From JAOBAU01 sp034667465 (GTDB lineage Bacteria > Acidobacteriota > Thermoanaerobaculia > Gp7-AA8), in assembly GCA_034667465.1 (NCBI GenBank), contig JAXDJV010000021.1:132447-196446 (forward strand): a stretch of 64,000 bases of DNA. The letters run 5' to 3'. A program made the position numbers and the translations under genes. Shown in pieces: positions 17,946 through 27,283 of this stretch. Positions within the stretch are counted from its first letter, which is position 1. Each line of letters opens with the position of its first letter. The notes beneath the pieces were generated by a model. It was not told the DNA's origin. It worked only from the letters and a program-made list of their open reading frames with translations, and made no database searches.

Positions 17946-19205
17946 GTGCGTCAGGCCATTCCGCGAATCCTGGCGATTGCAGTCTTCATCGCGATCGCTC
18001 CCTGTCAATTATCCGCGCAGGAAGGGCTGCGCGACCGCGATCGTACGTTCGAAGCCAGCAAGAAGATTGCGTCGGATCTGCAGAAGGCTCGCGCTCACTA
18101 CGGTCCGTTCTACTTCCTCTCAAACCTCGAGCTGACGGACATCGGCTACAACGCGACGCTCTTCACGCCGACGACGGAATCCGACGGCGCGCTGACTCTG
18201 GGTATTCGCGCCCCCCAGCGCTTTTACTTTGTGCCGACAAAGAAGCAGGTCTACTCGGTCGAGTTAACACCGCAGTACGCCTTCTCGACGAGCAGACTCT
18301 CGGACGGACAAGTGGGCTACTTTGGGCGCTTCGACGCGCAATACCTGTTGAACCATCTCTACCTCGATCTCTACGGTGTTCGCGCCGACGAAGCACGAGC
18401 AGCGACGTCGGAGATCAATCGGCTGACCACGGTTCGAGAAGACACGGCAGGCGTTTCAGGCGAGTATCGATATTCGTCGCGTACGAGCGCTTCGTTCACC
18501 GCCGCGGCGCGAAGCTACGCATTCCCCTCCGATCGCCTGCAGCCGGCAAACATTCCGGTATCGCTGCTCGATCGCAGCCAGCAGGACTACCGCCTGTCGC
18601 TGAACCACAAGACGTTCCCGCTAACCTCGCTGTTTCTCACCGGGGAGTTCAGCAACTACAGCTTCGATCGCGCGACGTACAAAAACGCGCATCGCACCTA
18701 CGCGGGGATCGGAGCCACCCGGACGAGCGGACGCGGCACGATGCGTCTGGAAGCAGGAATCTCAAAACTCGATTTTCTCGACCGGCGCTCTCCGGGATTC
18801 AACGGACTCGTCGGCAATCTCGACGCCAACTACGAATTAAGTGGGCGCTCAACGTTGTCGGCCGGCGTGGTTCGCGATATCGAGTTCTCGATCTTTGCAG
18901 ACAAGAACAACTACTACGTGAGCGACCACGGGAACGTTGCCCTCTCATACATCTCAACGCGGCGGCTCACGCTGCGAGCCGCGACGGCCGTTACGCGAAA
19001 CCGATATCCGGTAGCGACATTTGATCGCTTCGGCATCGTTCACCGCCGCGTCGACACGGCCATCTTCCCGTCAGTAGGCTGGCTTTACTCGCGCCGGCGC
19101 TTCACCGGCGGCTTCGATGTCGGTTACTACAAACGCGTTTCGAACTTCGATGTGGACGAGACGGATGGAATACGGGTGATTCTGCATTTGTCGTTGACGC
19201 CGTAG
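17946..19205 (+). CDS. Outer-membrane beta-barrel protein of the polysaccharide export locus
   Basis: The 419-residue protein starts with a signal peptide ending QLSAQ and continues as alternating aromatic/polar strands (YRYSSRTSASFTA, TYAGIGATRTSGRGTMRL, RRFTGGFDVGYYKR). It ends in a C-terminal strand, as OMPs do. The GTG start at 17946 follows a strong AGGAGG at 17933-17938. Barrels of this kind occur beside Wza/Wzc genes in EPS loci lacking a dedicated outer-membrane secretin. A role in polymer passage is inferred. Confidence 0.7.
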   Translation: MRQAIPRILAIAVFIAIAPCQLSAQEGLRDRDRTFEASKKIASDLQKARAHYGPFYFLSNLELTDIGYNATLFTPTTESDGALTLGIRAPQRFYFVPTKKQVYSVELTPQYAFSTSRLSDGQVGYFGRFDAQYLLNHLYLDLYGVRADEARAATSEINRLTTVREDTAGVSGEYRYSSRTSASFTAAARSYAFPSDRLQPANIPVSLLDRSQQDYRLSLNHKTFPLTSLFLTGEFSNYSFDRATYKNAHRTYAGIGATRTSGRGTMRLEAGISKLDFLDRRSPGFNGLVGNLDANYELSGRSTLSAGVVRDIEFSIFADKNNYYVSDHGNVALSYISTRRLTLRAATAVTRNRYPVATFDRFGIVHRRVDTAIFPSVGWLYSRRRFTGGFDVGYYKRVSNFDVDETDGIRVILHLSLTP

Positions 19206-19336
19206 TCCAACATCCAAATAAAAATGATTTAACCGGGCGCGACCGCGGGTTTCACGAAACTTTGATGGACGCTGGTGGCGCCACTCACGGTACGAACTTA
19301 CGATGACGACACGGTCCAATAGCTCAGGGGTTCAGT

Positions 19337-19364
19337 CCGCCGCTTTCCACACGGAAGGCGGCGG
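19337..19364 (+). promoter_or_regulatory. Leader hairpin upstream of the Wza-type gene
   Basis: A 12-bp stem (19337-19348 with 19353-19364, one G-T pair) closes an ACAC loop and is followed by CGTATCTTTT. It lies in the 181-nt gap before the export gene. It may end transcription of the barrel gene or attenuate the downstream operon. No other signal is seen in this gap. Confidence 0.5.
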
Positions 19365-19386
19365 CGTATCTTTTCGGAAGACGACG

Positions 19387-20259
19387 ATGTGGAAGATCGG
19401 AGCATTTGCCGCCGCGCTGGTCGCGGTCTCGAGCGTTGCATTCGCTCAGCTGCAGGTCCCTCAACAGCCTGCACCGCAACAGGCTCGCCCGAATGCGACT
19501 TCGAGCGAAGCCCCGATCGGCAGCCGCGACGTGCTCGAGATCCACGTGCTTCAGGATCCGTCGCTGAACACCACGGTCACCGTCGGCGACGACGGCCGCA
19601 TCAGCCTGCCGGTCGTCGGCAAAGTCGACATCTCCGGTCTCACGCCGCTGCAGGCGGAGATGCGCATCAAGCAGGTTCTCGAATCGAAGATCCTGACGAA
19701 GGCCGACGTCACCGTTCAGGTGCTCGTCGCAGGCAGCAAACCGATCTCGGTCATCGGCGCGGTCACGCGTCCCGGCGGCATCAACGTCACCGGCAACATC
19801 ACGCTGATCCAGGCGATTACGCAGGCCGGCGGACTCGCGCCCGGCTATGGAAAGACGGTTTACGTTCTGCGCACCGCATCGAATGGACTCACCGAGCAGA
19901 TCGCGATCGACGTCGACGATCTGATGGTGAACGGCAATCCCGATCTCAATCTGCCGCTCGCTCCGAACGACGTCGTCAACATTCCGGTCGACACGCCGAT
20001 CTCCGTCTACATCTTCGGCGAAGTCGTTCGTCCGGGTAAGGTCGACTTCCGCCGCTCGCAGACGCCGACGCTGCTTCAGGCGCTTGCGGCAGCCGGCGCG
20101 CCGACCGATCGCGCATCAGCGCGCGTCGTCGTCAAGCGGATGGTGAACGGACGCGAAACGTCGATCAAAGCGGACTGGAAAAAGATTATCCACGGAAAGC
20201 AGTCCGACATTCAGCTGCTCGACAACGATACCGTCTTCGTCGAAGAAAGCGTATTTTGA
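19387..20259 (+). CDS. Polysaccharide export protein, Wza-type (Poly_export/SLBB)
   Basis: The 290-residue protein has a signal peptide ending SSVAFAQ, then the Poly_export domain (IGSRDVLEIHVLQDPSL, VGDDGRISLPVVGKVDISGLT). SLBB-type beta-grasp repeats follow (ISVIGAVTRPGGINV, VYIFGEVVRPGKVDF). There is no lipobox cysteine and no obvious C-terminal amphipathic helix, so it may act as a periplasmic ring and not as a full outer-membrane channel. The ATG at 19387 is chosen for the signal peptide. The Wzc-type kinase follows within 91 nt. Confidence 0.9.
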   Translation: MWKIGAFAAALVAVSSVAFAQLQVPQQPAPQQARPNATSSEAPIGSRDVLEIHVLQDPSLNTTVTVGDDGRISLPVVGKVDISGLTPLQAEMRIKQVLESKILTKADVTVQVLVAGSKPISVIGAVTRPGGINVTGNITLIQAITQAGGLAPGYGKTVYVLRTASNGLTEQIAIDVDDLMVNGNPDLNLPLAPNDVVNIPVDTPISVYIFGEVVRPGKVDFRRSQTPTLLQALAAAGAPTDRASARVVVKRMVNGRETSIKADWKKIIHGKQSDIQLLDNDTVFVEESVF

Positions 20260-20350
20260 TGGCCGGTGGCGTGCAGCTCGGGCGATAGCCGGTCAGGCCG
20301 AATCGCTGGTTTCAGGCTCGTCGCCCTCCGCTGCGCCGGGGCGCTCAACC

Positions 20351-22564
20351 ATGGATCTCAATACGACAGGCCAGGAAGTCCACCTCTCCCATTACTGGAA
20401 CATCATCTACAAACGATGGAAGGTCGCGCTGTCGATCCTCATCGTGGTGATGGTGGGAACGTTCCTCGCCAGCTACTTCTCCAAGCCGCTGTACCGTTCG
20501 GTGATCACCATCCAGATCGAGCGTGAGAATCCGAATCAGCTCACCGTCGAAGATCTCTTCGGCATCGCCGCGTCCGATCAGGAGTTCCTGCAGACGCAGT
20601 ACGTCCTCCTCAAAAGCCGCGGCCTCGCCGCGCGCGTCATCGACGATCACAAACTGCTGAGCGATCCGGAGTTCTATCCGGGCGGGATCGCCGGAAAGTC
20701 GAAGGAAGACATCGCGAAAATTCGCGACGGGATGATCGACACGATCCTCGCGCCGCTCGACGTCACGCCGGTGCGCAACACGTCGCTCGTCGAGGTCGCG
20801 TACGTCGCGCCGAGTCCGCGTCTCGCGCAGAAAATCGCCGAGGGCGTCGGCGACTCGTACATGAGCATGAACCTCGAGCAGAAGCTCGAGAGCGTGAAAG
20901 AAGCGAGCGAGTTCCTCAGCCGGCAGATCGCCCAGCTCCACCGCGAGATCGACGTCACCCGCGGCGAACTGCAGAAGTATGGCGAGAGCAAAGACATCGT
21001 CTCCGTCGGCGGCGCCGACAACATTACGGTTCAGAAGCTCAGCAAGCTCAACGAAGAGTTCACGAACGTTCAGAGCCAGGCGATCCAGAAGCAGGGAGCG
21101 TACGCCGCGATCGTTCGGGCCAGCCCCGAAACAGTCGTCGCGAACGATCCACTCGTTGCGCAGATGAACGAGGAAGAGACTCGCCTGCAGCGCGACTACA
21201 ACCAGAAGCTCGCCACGTTCCGCCCCGAATATCCCGACATGGTGAAGCTGAAAGGGATGATCGAGCGGACACGGCAGGCGAAAGCGAACGCGATTCAGGA
21301 ATCGTACGGCCGCGCGCGCGAACGCGCCCGCAACGAAATGGTGCAGGCCGATGCGCAGGTGTCGTCGATGCGCGTGGCGTTCGAAGAGCAGAAGCGCGAA
21401 GCGATGAAGCTCAACGCGAACGCGAACGGCTACACCGACCTTCGCACGGTCGTCGACAGCAAGCAGACGCTGCTCGATCAGCTCACCAAGCGCCAGAACG
21501 AAACCGAAGTCACCGCGCGCCTGCGCGGCTCGGCAAACTCGAACATCCGCTGGGTCGATCACGCGCAGCTGCCGACGGCGCGCTTCAACGTTACGATGAA
21601 GCGCAATCTCCAGAGCGCGTTTCCGCTCGGCGTAATCCTCGGCCTCGCCGCGATCTTCTTCCTCGAGTACATGGATCGCTCCATCAAGTCGCCCGAAGAG
21701 CTGGAGCGCGTGACCGGCTTCGCGTCGCTCGGCGTCATTCCGTCGGCGCATTCGCTCACGCGCGGATACGGATACGGCTACGGCGCGTACGGAAACACGC
21801 CGACGAAGCTGCGCGCGATCGAAGAGAGCAACGCGCTGCAGCACGGCATCGATCTGCTGCCGCATGTCGATTCGCGCTCGCCGATCTCCGAGGCGTATCG
21901 CGCGTTTCGCACGTCGCTGCTCCTGGCGTCGGCGAACTCGCCGAAAGTCATCGTCATCACGTCGACGTTCGCCCGCGAAGGAAAGACGACCACGTCGGTC
22001 AACCTCGCCGTCGTGCTCGCGCAGATGGGCAAGCCGGTGCTGCTCATCGACGCCGACCTTCGCCGCCCGCGGCTGCAGAAAGTTTTCCGCGGCAAGATGA
22101 ACCTCGGTCTCGTCAACTATCTCGCGGCGAACATCCCGCTCGAAGACGTCATCCAGGAGACGGTCGTTCCGCATCTCTCCGTCGTCCTCTCCGGACCGAC
22201 GCCGCCGAATCCATCGGAGCTCCTCGCGTCCGATCGGATGAAGCATCTCATCCACGACATCCGCTCGAAGTTCGCGTACGTGATCTTCGATTCGCCGCCG
22301 GTGCTCGCCGTGACCGACTCGATCGTGCTCGCCGCCAGCGCCGACGGCGTCGTCCTCTGCGTGCACGGTGGTCAGACCCCGCGCGATCTCGTTCAGCGAT
22401 CGTCGGAACGTCTGCGCCAGAGCAACATCCCGGTGCTCGGCGCGATCCTCAACAATCTCGATCTGCAGCAGTACGGCTACACGTTCCGGAAGAGCTACTA
22501 CGACTACTACGACAGCGACGAGCCGGGTGACGGCGAGGGCGAGAAGAAAGCCGCTCTGCGTTGA
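20351..22564 (+). CDS. Wzc-type polysaccharide co-polymerase and BY-tyrosine autokinase
   Basis: The 737-residue protein has an N-terminal Wzz domain with TM1 at about 30-50, a long coiled-coil periplasmic region (about 170-390) and TM2 near 420-435. The cytoplasmic BY-kinase follows: Walker A TSTFAREGKTTT (about 536-547), Walker A' LLIDADLRRPR and Walker B VIFDSPPVLA. The C-terminus is a tyrosine cluster (YGYTFRKSYYDYYDSDE), the autophosphorylated tail of this family. A second Tyr/Gly-rich stretch, RGYGYGYGAYG, lies just before the kinase. Cycling with the adjacent phosphatase should control polymer length and export. Confidence 0.93.
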   Translation: MDLNTTGQEVHLSHYWNIIYKRWKVALSILIVVMVGTFLASYFSKPLYRSVITIQIERENPNQLTVEDLFGIAASDQEFLQTQYVLLKSRGLAARVIDDHKLLSDPEFYPGGIAGKSKEDIAKIRDGMIDTILAPLDVTPVRNTSLVEVAYVAPSPRLAQKIAEGVGDSYMSMNLEQKLESVKEASEFLSRQIAQLHREIDVTRGELQKYGESKDIVSVGGADNITVQKLSKLNEEFTNVQSQAIQKQGAYAAIVRASPETVVANDPLVAQMNEEETRLQRDYNQKLATFRPEYPDMVKLKGMIERTRQAKANAIQESYGRARERARNEMVQADAQVSSMRVAFEEQKREAMKLNANANGYTDLRTVVDSKQTLLDQLTKRQNETEVTARLRGSANSNIRWVDHAQLPTARFNVTMKRNLQSAFPLGVILGLAAIFFLEYMDRSIKSPEELERVTGFASLGVIPSAHSLTRGYGYGYGAYGNTPTKLRAIEESNALQHGIDLLPHVDSRSPISEAYRAFRTSLLLASANSPKVIVITSTFAREGKTTTSVNLAVVLAQMGKPVLLIDADLRRPRLQKVFRGKMNLGLVNYLAANIPLEDVIQETVVPHLSVVLSGPTPPNPSELLASDRMKHLIHDIRSKFAYVIFDSPPVLAVTDSIVLAASADGVVLCVHGGQTPRDLVQRSSERLRQSNIPVLGAILNNLDLQQYGYTFRKSYYDYYDSDEPGDGEGEKKAALR

Positions 22565-23349
22565 TCGACGTTCACCACCACTGCCTTCCCGACGTCGATG
22601 ACGGACCGCATGACTGGGACGAGGCGATGGCGCTCTGCCGCATGTCAGCCGAGCAGGGAATCGAGACGATCGTCGCTACGCCGCACGTTTTGCGCGGCCG
22701 CTGGAAAAACACTTCGCGCGCCGAATTGCAGTCGCGTCTCGACGAGCTGCAGCGCCGTATCGGTCCTTCGCCGCGACTGCTCCTCGGCTCCGAATACTTC
22801 TTCGCACACGACATCAACGAAGCGCTGGCCGGCGGGACGATCGTGCCGCTGGCCGGCAGCCGCTACGTGCTGATCGAGTTCGCGTCGAACAACATCCCGC
22901 CGATGGTCGAGCAGCCGCTTTATCGGATGCAGCTCGACGGATGGATTCCGCTGATCGCGCATCCCGAGCGCAACACCGTTTTCCAGGCGAAGCCGGAGCT
23001 GCTCATCGCGCTGATGCAGCAGGGCGCGCGCACGCAGATCACGACGGCGAGCTTCGCCGGAAGGTTCGGCGACAAAGCGAAGCACGCGGCGCTCGACTGG
23101 CTCCGTCGCGGGATGGTGAACCTCGTCGCTACAGACGCGCACAACACGACGAAACGGCCTCCGGTCGTCGCCGAGGCGCGAAAGATCGTCGCCGAGGCGA
23201 CCAACGAGGCGATTGCCGAAGCGCTGTTTGTCGAGAATCCGCGTGCACTGATCGAAGGAAGGGCGTTCGTTTACGAGCCGGAGTTGCCGTATCCTACGGA
23301 GAAGTCCCCGTTCCTCAGTCGCTTGAAGCGGTTTTTAGGCGCATCGTGA
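22561..23349 (+). CDS. PHP-family tyrosine-protein phosphatase, CpsB/YwqE-like
   Basis: The 262-residue metal-dependent phosphatase has N-terminal DVHHHCLPDVDDGP, then ATPHV, IAHPERN and TDAHN, which supply the His/Asp ligands of the PHP metal cluster. It should dephosphorylate the tyrosine tail of the kinase encoded just upstream. The start is a TTG that overlaps the kinase stop (TTGA at 22561-22564). Without it the conserved DVHHH would be lost, so the unusual start is well supported and implies translational coupling. Confidence 0.92.
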   Translation: MIDVHHHCLPDVDDGPHDWDEAMALCRMSAEQGIETIVATPHVLRGRWKNTSRAELQSRLDELQRRIGPSPRLLLGSEYFFAHDINEALAGGTIVPLAGSRYVLIEFASNNIPPMVEQPLYRMQLDGWIPLIAHPERNTVFQAKPELLIALMQQGARTQITTASFAGRFGDKAKHAALDWLRRGMVNLVATDAHNTTKRPPVVAEARKIVAEATNEAIAEALFVENPRALIEGRAFVYEPELPYPTEKSPFLSRLKRFLGAS

Positions 23350-24923
23350 GAAGACCGAACCTCCGCCACGCCGCGTTTGCGGCGCTCGTCGTCGTCATCT
23401 TTGCGGCACCGCTGCGTGCGCAGGGACCGAGCACGTTTTATACATCGCTTTTGGAACGCGGTCTGGTCGACGCAAAGGTTGGAAACTGGAAAGCGGCCGC
23501 GCAGGAACTGCGCATTGCCGCGTTCGGTCTGCTCGACGATCTTCCGCGATATCAGACCGCCCACGTTTACGGCGCGATCGCCAGCGAGCGCCTCGGCCAG
23601 TTCGACGAAGCGCGCAACGCCGCGGAGAAAGTCGTGATGGCCGAACGACTCTCGCGCTCGTACACGACGCTGCCGCTCGATCCCGCGACGCGTTCTTCCT
23701 TCGAGTCGCTCGTCGCGAAGTACGTCACCGCGGAACGCCTCGCGGCCGCGCCGGCGTTCGCGCACATCACCAGCACGCGACCGTCGGCGACGCCGCGTCC
23801 GCCGGCGACCGCGACCGCCGCGCCGTTGAAACCGGCGACACCGCCGTTCGCGGAAGGCATCGACATCGCCGTACGCGCGCGCAACTACTGGATCGCCGGC
23901 GATCTCGTGAACGCGGTGAAGCTCGCCACCGAAGCGATCAATCTCGATTTTGCGAGCGGTCCCGCGCGTCAGGTCCTCGGCAACATCGCCGCGATCGAGC
24001 GCCGCTGGACCGATGTCGTCGAGCACTTCACGATCGCACGGACGACGCAGCGCCTGACCGAAGACGAGAAGAACAAACTCGCCACCGGCCTGGCGAACGT
24101 CGGCCGCGCCGCGGACGCCGGAGCGTTGCGTCGAACGATCATCGCCGCGGCAGCGCCGACGGTAACGCGTCCGGCGCCTCCGCCACCGCCCGCGCCTGTA
24201 CCGCAACCACAACCGCGCGCCGTGACACCGCAACCGCAACCGCAGCCGCAGCCGCAGCCGATCATCATTCCGAAACCTGCGCCGCCGCGTCCGACGAATC
24301 AGCCGCGCACTCCGCCGCCGACTCCTGTCGAGCCGGCTGACGCCCGCGCGAGCATGAGCAGAGCGCCGATCACTTCGCGTACGACCGCGACGATTCCGAG
24401 CACGCCACCGCCCACTGCAACCAAACCACTGACGCGCAACACGCCGCCGCCACCACCGTCAAGCGGCAGCGCGGGAGTCGTTCGCAGCGGAACCGCGACA
24501 AACGCCGGGGCGAACAGTCCGCTGGTCAACGCGGCGCGACACTCCCCTTCCGAAGCGATCCTCGCATCGGATCCGGTCCTGATGCTTGCCGACGCCGACC
24601 GGCTGCTCGCGCAGGGAAAGATCATCGCCGCTCGCGAGCTCTTCGCGCGTGTCGCGCATCTGCAGACGCTCAACCGCACCACGCTCCTCGGCGCCGCGCG
24701 CGGTTTGAACCAGACTTCGGCGTGGCGCGACTCGTCAGCGAGCTATCAGCGCGCGTATCCGCTCGAGCCCGGCGAAGAGCTTCATATGTTCCACGAAGCG
24801 GTCAATCGCTACGAAATGGGCGACTATCCATTCGCGAAAGAGTTGCTCAGGCGAGCTCTGCCGAAGCTGCCCGCCAGCCGCGAGCTGACCGCCTATAAAT
24901 CGAAGATCGAAGCAACGCCCTGA
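23346..24923 (+). CDS. Secreted TPR protein with proline-rich linker
   Basis: The 525-residue protein has a signal peptide ending PLRAQ. Helical TPR-like hairpins follow (about 35-110 and 175-260), then a 150-residue Pro/Gln/Ala/Thr linker with PQPQPQPQPQP, then a C-terminal TPR pair (about 410-520). The start is a GTG overlapping the phosphatase stop (GTGA), so it is part of the export operon. It probably scaffolds the export machinery in the periplasm; no enzyme motif is visible. Confidence 0.7.
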   Translation: MRRPNLRHAAFAALVVVIFAAPLRAQGPSTFYTSLLERGLVDAKVGNWKAAAQELRIAAFGLLDDLPRYQTAHVYGAIASERLGQFDEARNAAEKVVMAERLSRSYTTLPLDPATRSSFESLVAKYVTAERLAAAPAFAHITSTRPSATPRPPATATAAPLKPATPPFAEGIDIAVRARNYWIAGDLVNAVKLATEAINLDFASGPARQVLGNIAAIERRWTDVVEHFTIARTTQRLTEDEKNKLATGLANVGRAADAGALRRTIIAAAAPTVTRPAPPPPPAPVPQPQPRAVTPQPQPQPQPQPIIIPKPAPPRPTNQPRTPPPTPVEPADARASMSRAPITSRTTATIPSTPPPTATKPLTRNTPPPPPSSGSAGVVRSGTATNAGANSPLVNAARHSPSEAILASDPVLMLADADRLLAQGKIIAARELFARVAHLQTLNRTTLLGAARGLNQTSAWRDSSASYQRAYPLEPGEELHMFHEAVNRYEMGDYPFAKELLRRALPKLPASRELTAYKSKIEATP

Positions 24924-24970
24924 ACTTTGTTCTATCATCGGCGTGTTCTGTCCAAAAAACCGAGGACCCT

Positions 24971-25477
24971 ATGAACACGATCAAAGCACTCGCCGGCGTT
25001 CTTTTGCTCTGCAGCGCCACCGCCGCCTTCGCCCAGCAGCAGGGGACGATCGACTATCACCCGATCAGCTGCGTGCGTGGCGGAGAGATGACCGTCATGC
25101 AGATGTCGGTGCAGGACAAAGGTCTGCTGCGCGCGTACTTCCGTCGCGCCGGCGCCACCGACTGGTGCTCCGTCGACGGTACGAACCGCGGCCCGCTCTC
25201 GAGCCTCACGCTGCCGAAGTTCGATGACGGCGACGAGATCGAGTACTACTTCGTGGTCATCAACGGCAAACAGGTCGTCGCGAAATCGCCGCAGATTTAT
25301 CGCGCGAAGGCAACGTCGTCGTGCGACGCCAACGTCGCCCGTCACGTGATGTCGCTTCCGATGGAGTGCCTGCCGGCGGGCTCGAATCCGATCGCCGACT
25401 CGCTCGCAGCCGGTTACGCGCTCAACAGCACGACCGGCGTCGATCCGCGCTTCGCATCGCCCGATCGTCCGAACTGA
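24971..25477 (+). CDS. Small secreted protein of unknown function
   Basis: The 168-residue protein has a clear signal peptide ending AAFAQ and about four cysteines in the mature part, suggesting disulfides in the periplasm or outside. The strand-rich middle (SVQDKGLLRAYFRRAGATDW, EIEYYFVVINGKQV) could be an immunoglobulin-like beta sandwich. A GAGGAC ribosome site precedes the ATG. It is followed by the hairpin terminator at 25501-25528 and appears to be a separate transcription unit. Confidence 0.65.
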   Translation: MNTIKALAGVLLLCSATAAFAQQQGTIDYHPISCVRGGEMTVMQMSVQDKGLLRAYFRRAGATDWCSVDGTNRGPLSSLTLPKFDDGDEIEYYFVVINGKQVVAKSPQIYRAKATSSCDANVARHVMSLPMECLPAGSNPIADSLAAGYALNSTTGVDPRFASPDRPN

Positions 25478-25500
25478 TCACCCACACAGCCGCTGAATTG

Positions 25501-25528
25501 AACGCGCGTCCGTCACCGGACGCGCGTT
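25501..25528. terminator. Intrinsic terminator, possibly bidirectional
   Basis: A perfect 12-bp stem (25501-25512 with 25517-25528) closes a TCAC loop and runs into TTTTCATTT. It lies between the secreted-protein stop and the etfA stop, so it can serve both convergent genes. Confidence 0.8.
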
Positions 25529-25534
25529 TTCATT

Positions 25535-26488
25535 TCAGTGCGCTTTCGCTTTCTTCACTTCTTCCGTCAGTGCGGGAAGGATCGTGAAGAGATCGCCGAC
25601 GATGCCAAGATCGGCAACGCGAAAGATCGGCGCCTCCGGATCCTTGTTGATGGCGATGATGTGTTTCGACGACGACATACCGGCGAGATGCTGGATGGCG
25701 CCGGAAACACCGGCGGCGATGTAGAGATTCGGGCTGACCACGCGTCCCGTCTGGCCGACCTGATGCTGATGGTCGATCCAGCCCGCGTCGACCGTTGCGC
25801 GCGACGCGCCGACTGCACCGCCGATGGCGTGCGCGAGATCGCGAATGTACGAGAAGTTCTGTCCTTCTTTGAGACCGCGGCCGCCGCTGACGATGATGTC
25901 GGCTTCTGCGATCGACAGCTCGCCGGCTTCCGGCACTTTCGTGTCGATCAGCTTCGCTTTCGATTCCGCGGTGACGTTCACCTCGACGACTTCCGCCGCG
26001 GCGCCGCCAACTTCGACAGCAGGGAACGCGTTCGGACGCGTCGTGGCGATGGCCGGCGTGCCGACGATGTCGACGGTCGCGAACGCTTTGCCCGAATAGA
26101 CCGGACGACGCGCGCGAACTTTGCCGTCCGTCCACTCGAGGCGATCGACGTCCGACGCCACGCCGACGTCGAGGCGTGCGGCGAGTCGCGGCGCGAGATC
26201 GCGGCCGTTCGACGTTCCGCCGAGCAGCACGACTGACGGCTTCACATCATTGACGACCTGCTGCATCGCAGCGGTGAAGATCTCGGTGCTGTACGAATCG
26301 AGTTTCGCGACGTAAAGCTTCTTCGCGCCGTAGCGGCCCGCCTCCGCGGCCACCGACGAATCGGTCGCGAACGCGACGAGATCGCCGCCCGCTGCCTGCG
26401 CGAGCTTGTTGCCGATCGTCAGCGCTTCGCGCGACGTCTTTTTGAGCTTCCCGTCCTGCACTTCACAAAAAACCAGAACACCCGGCAT
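25535..26488 (-). CDS. etfA: Electron transfer flavoprotein subunit alpha
   Basis: The 317-residue EtfA begins GVLVFCEVQDGKLKK and has the C-terminal FAD domain with ASRATVDAGWIDHQHQVGQTG, NLYIAAGVSGAIQHLAGM and AINKDPEAPIF. It pairs with EtfB to carry electrons from acyl-CoA and related dehydrogenases to ETF-quinone oxidoreductase. The gene follows etfB by 15 nt in one operon. No dehydrogenase partner is encoded nearby. Confidence 0.95.
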   Translation of the reverse strand: MPGVLVFCEVQDGKLKKTSREALTIGNKLAQAAGGDLVAFATDSSVAAEAGRYGAKKLYVAKLDSYSTEIFTAAMQQVVNDVKPSVVLLGGTSNGRDLAPRLAARLDVGVASDVDRLEWTDGKVRARRPVYSGKAFATVDIVGTPAIATTRPNAFPAVEVGGAAAEVVEVNVTAESKAKLIDTKVPEAGELSIAEADIIVSGGRGLKEGQNFSYIRDLAHAIGGAVGASRATVDAGWIDHQHQVGQTGRVVSPNLYIAAGVSGAIQHLAGMSSSKHIIAINKDPEAPIFRVADLGIVGDLFTILPALTEEVKKAKAH

Positions 26489-26503
26489 TGACGTCTCCCG
26501 TTG

Positions 26504-27283
26504 CTACAGCGCCTTCGCTTCGTCGCGAATGTATTTGATGATTTCCTGTGCGGCGGCGGCCGGATCGGCGCCGTCAAACTTGCGGCCGCCGGTCTTTTCC
26601 GCCGGCAGCTCGAGCGAGGCGATCGTCACGCGCTGGTTGAAGACGTCGCCGTCGGAGAGTCCGAGGTCGGTGACCGACTTCGTGTCGATGGCGATCTTCT
26701 TCGCCGCCATGATTCCTTTCAGCGATGCGTAGCGCGGCTCGTTCAAACCCTTCTGCGCGGTGATGACCGCGGGCAGCGGCGCTTCGATGGTCTCTTCTGC
26801 TGCTTCGATCTCGCGATGCGCGGTCAGTCTGCCGTCGCCGACTTCGAGATGTGTGACGACGTTGACCTGCGGGTAGCCGAGGAGCTCGGCGACCATCGGA
26901 CCGACGAGCGAGTTGTCGCTGCCGACTCCCTGCTTCCCGAAGAAGACGAGATCGTGCGGCGTCGTTTTGATCGCCGCGGCGAGTACCTTCGCGATGCCGA
27001 GCGAATCGGCGTCCGACGATTCCCCTTTGACGTGGATCGCTTTCGTCGCGCCGCGGGCGAGACACTCGCGCAGCGCCTGCTGCACGCGCTCCGGCCCGAA
27101 CGAGATCACGGTGACGTCGCCGGCGCTCTTCTCTTTCTGGCGGATGGCCTCTTCGAGCGCGACCTCGTCGTATGGCGACACGATGAACTTCAGTCCCGCT
27201 TCATCGATGCGGCGCCCGTCGGCGGCGATCCTGATGCGCGACTCAGTGTCAGGAACCTGACTGATGCAGACCACGGAATTCAA
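26504..27283 (-). CDS. etfB: Electron transfer flavoprotein subunit beta
   Basis: The 259-residue EtfB begins VVCISQVPDTES and has the conserved VFFGKQGVGSDNSLVGPMVAELLGYP AMP-binding region and VITAQKGLNEPRYASLKGIMAAKK. It forms a heterodimer with EtfA. The start is TTG at 27283, supported by a GGAGG about ten bases upstream and by the conserved N-terminus. The start site lies within the first copy of a degenerate 56-bp repeat that continues into the leader. Confidence 0.94.
   Translation of the reverse strand: MNSVVCISQVPDTESRIRIAADGRRIDEAGLKFIVSPYDEVALEEAIRQKEKSAGDVTVISFGPERVQQALRECLARGATKAIHVKGESSDADSLGIAKVLAAAIKTTPHDLVFFGKQGVGSDNSLVGPMVAELLGYPQVNVVTHLEVGDGRLTAHREIEAAEETIEAPLPAVITAQKGLNEPRYASLKGIMAAKKIAIDTKSVTDLGLSDGDVFNQRVTIASLELPAEKTGGRKFDGADPAAAAQEIIKYIRDEAKAL

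Noticed and set aside
20345..22366. 673-residue minus-strand ORF antisense to the kinase gene
   Set aside because: It is the shadow of the Wzc-type gene in GC-rich DNA; Arg/Asp/Val/Ala-dominated composition and no motifs.
24220..24262. CCGCAA/CCGCAG tandem repeat as a non-coding microsatellite
   Set aside because: It lies in frame within the TPR protein gene and encodes the Pro-Gln linker.
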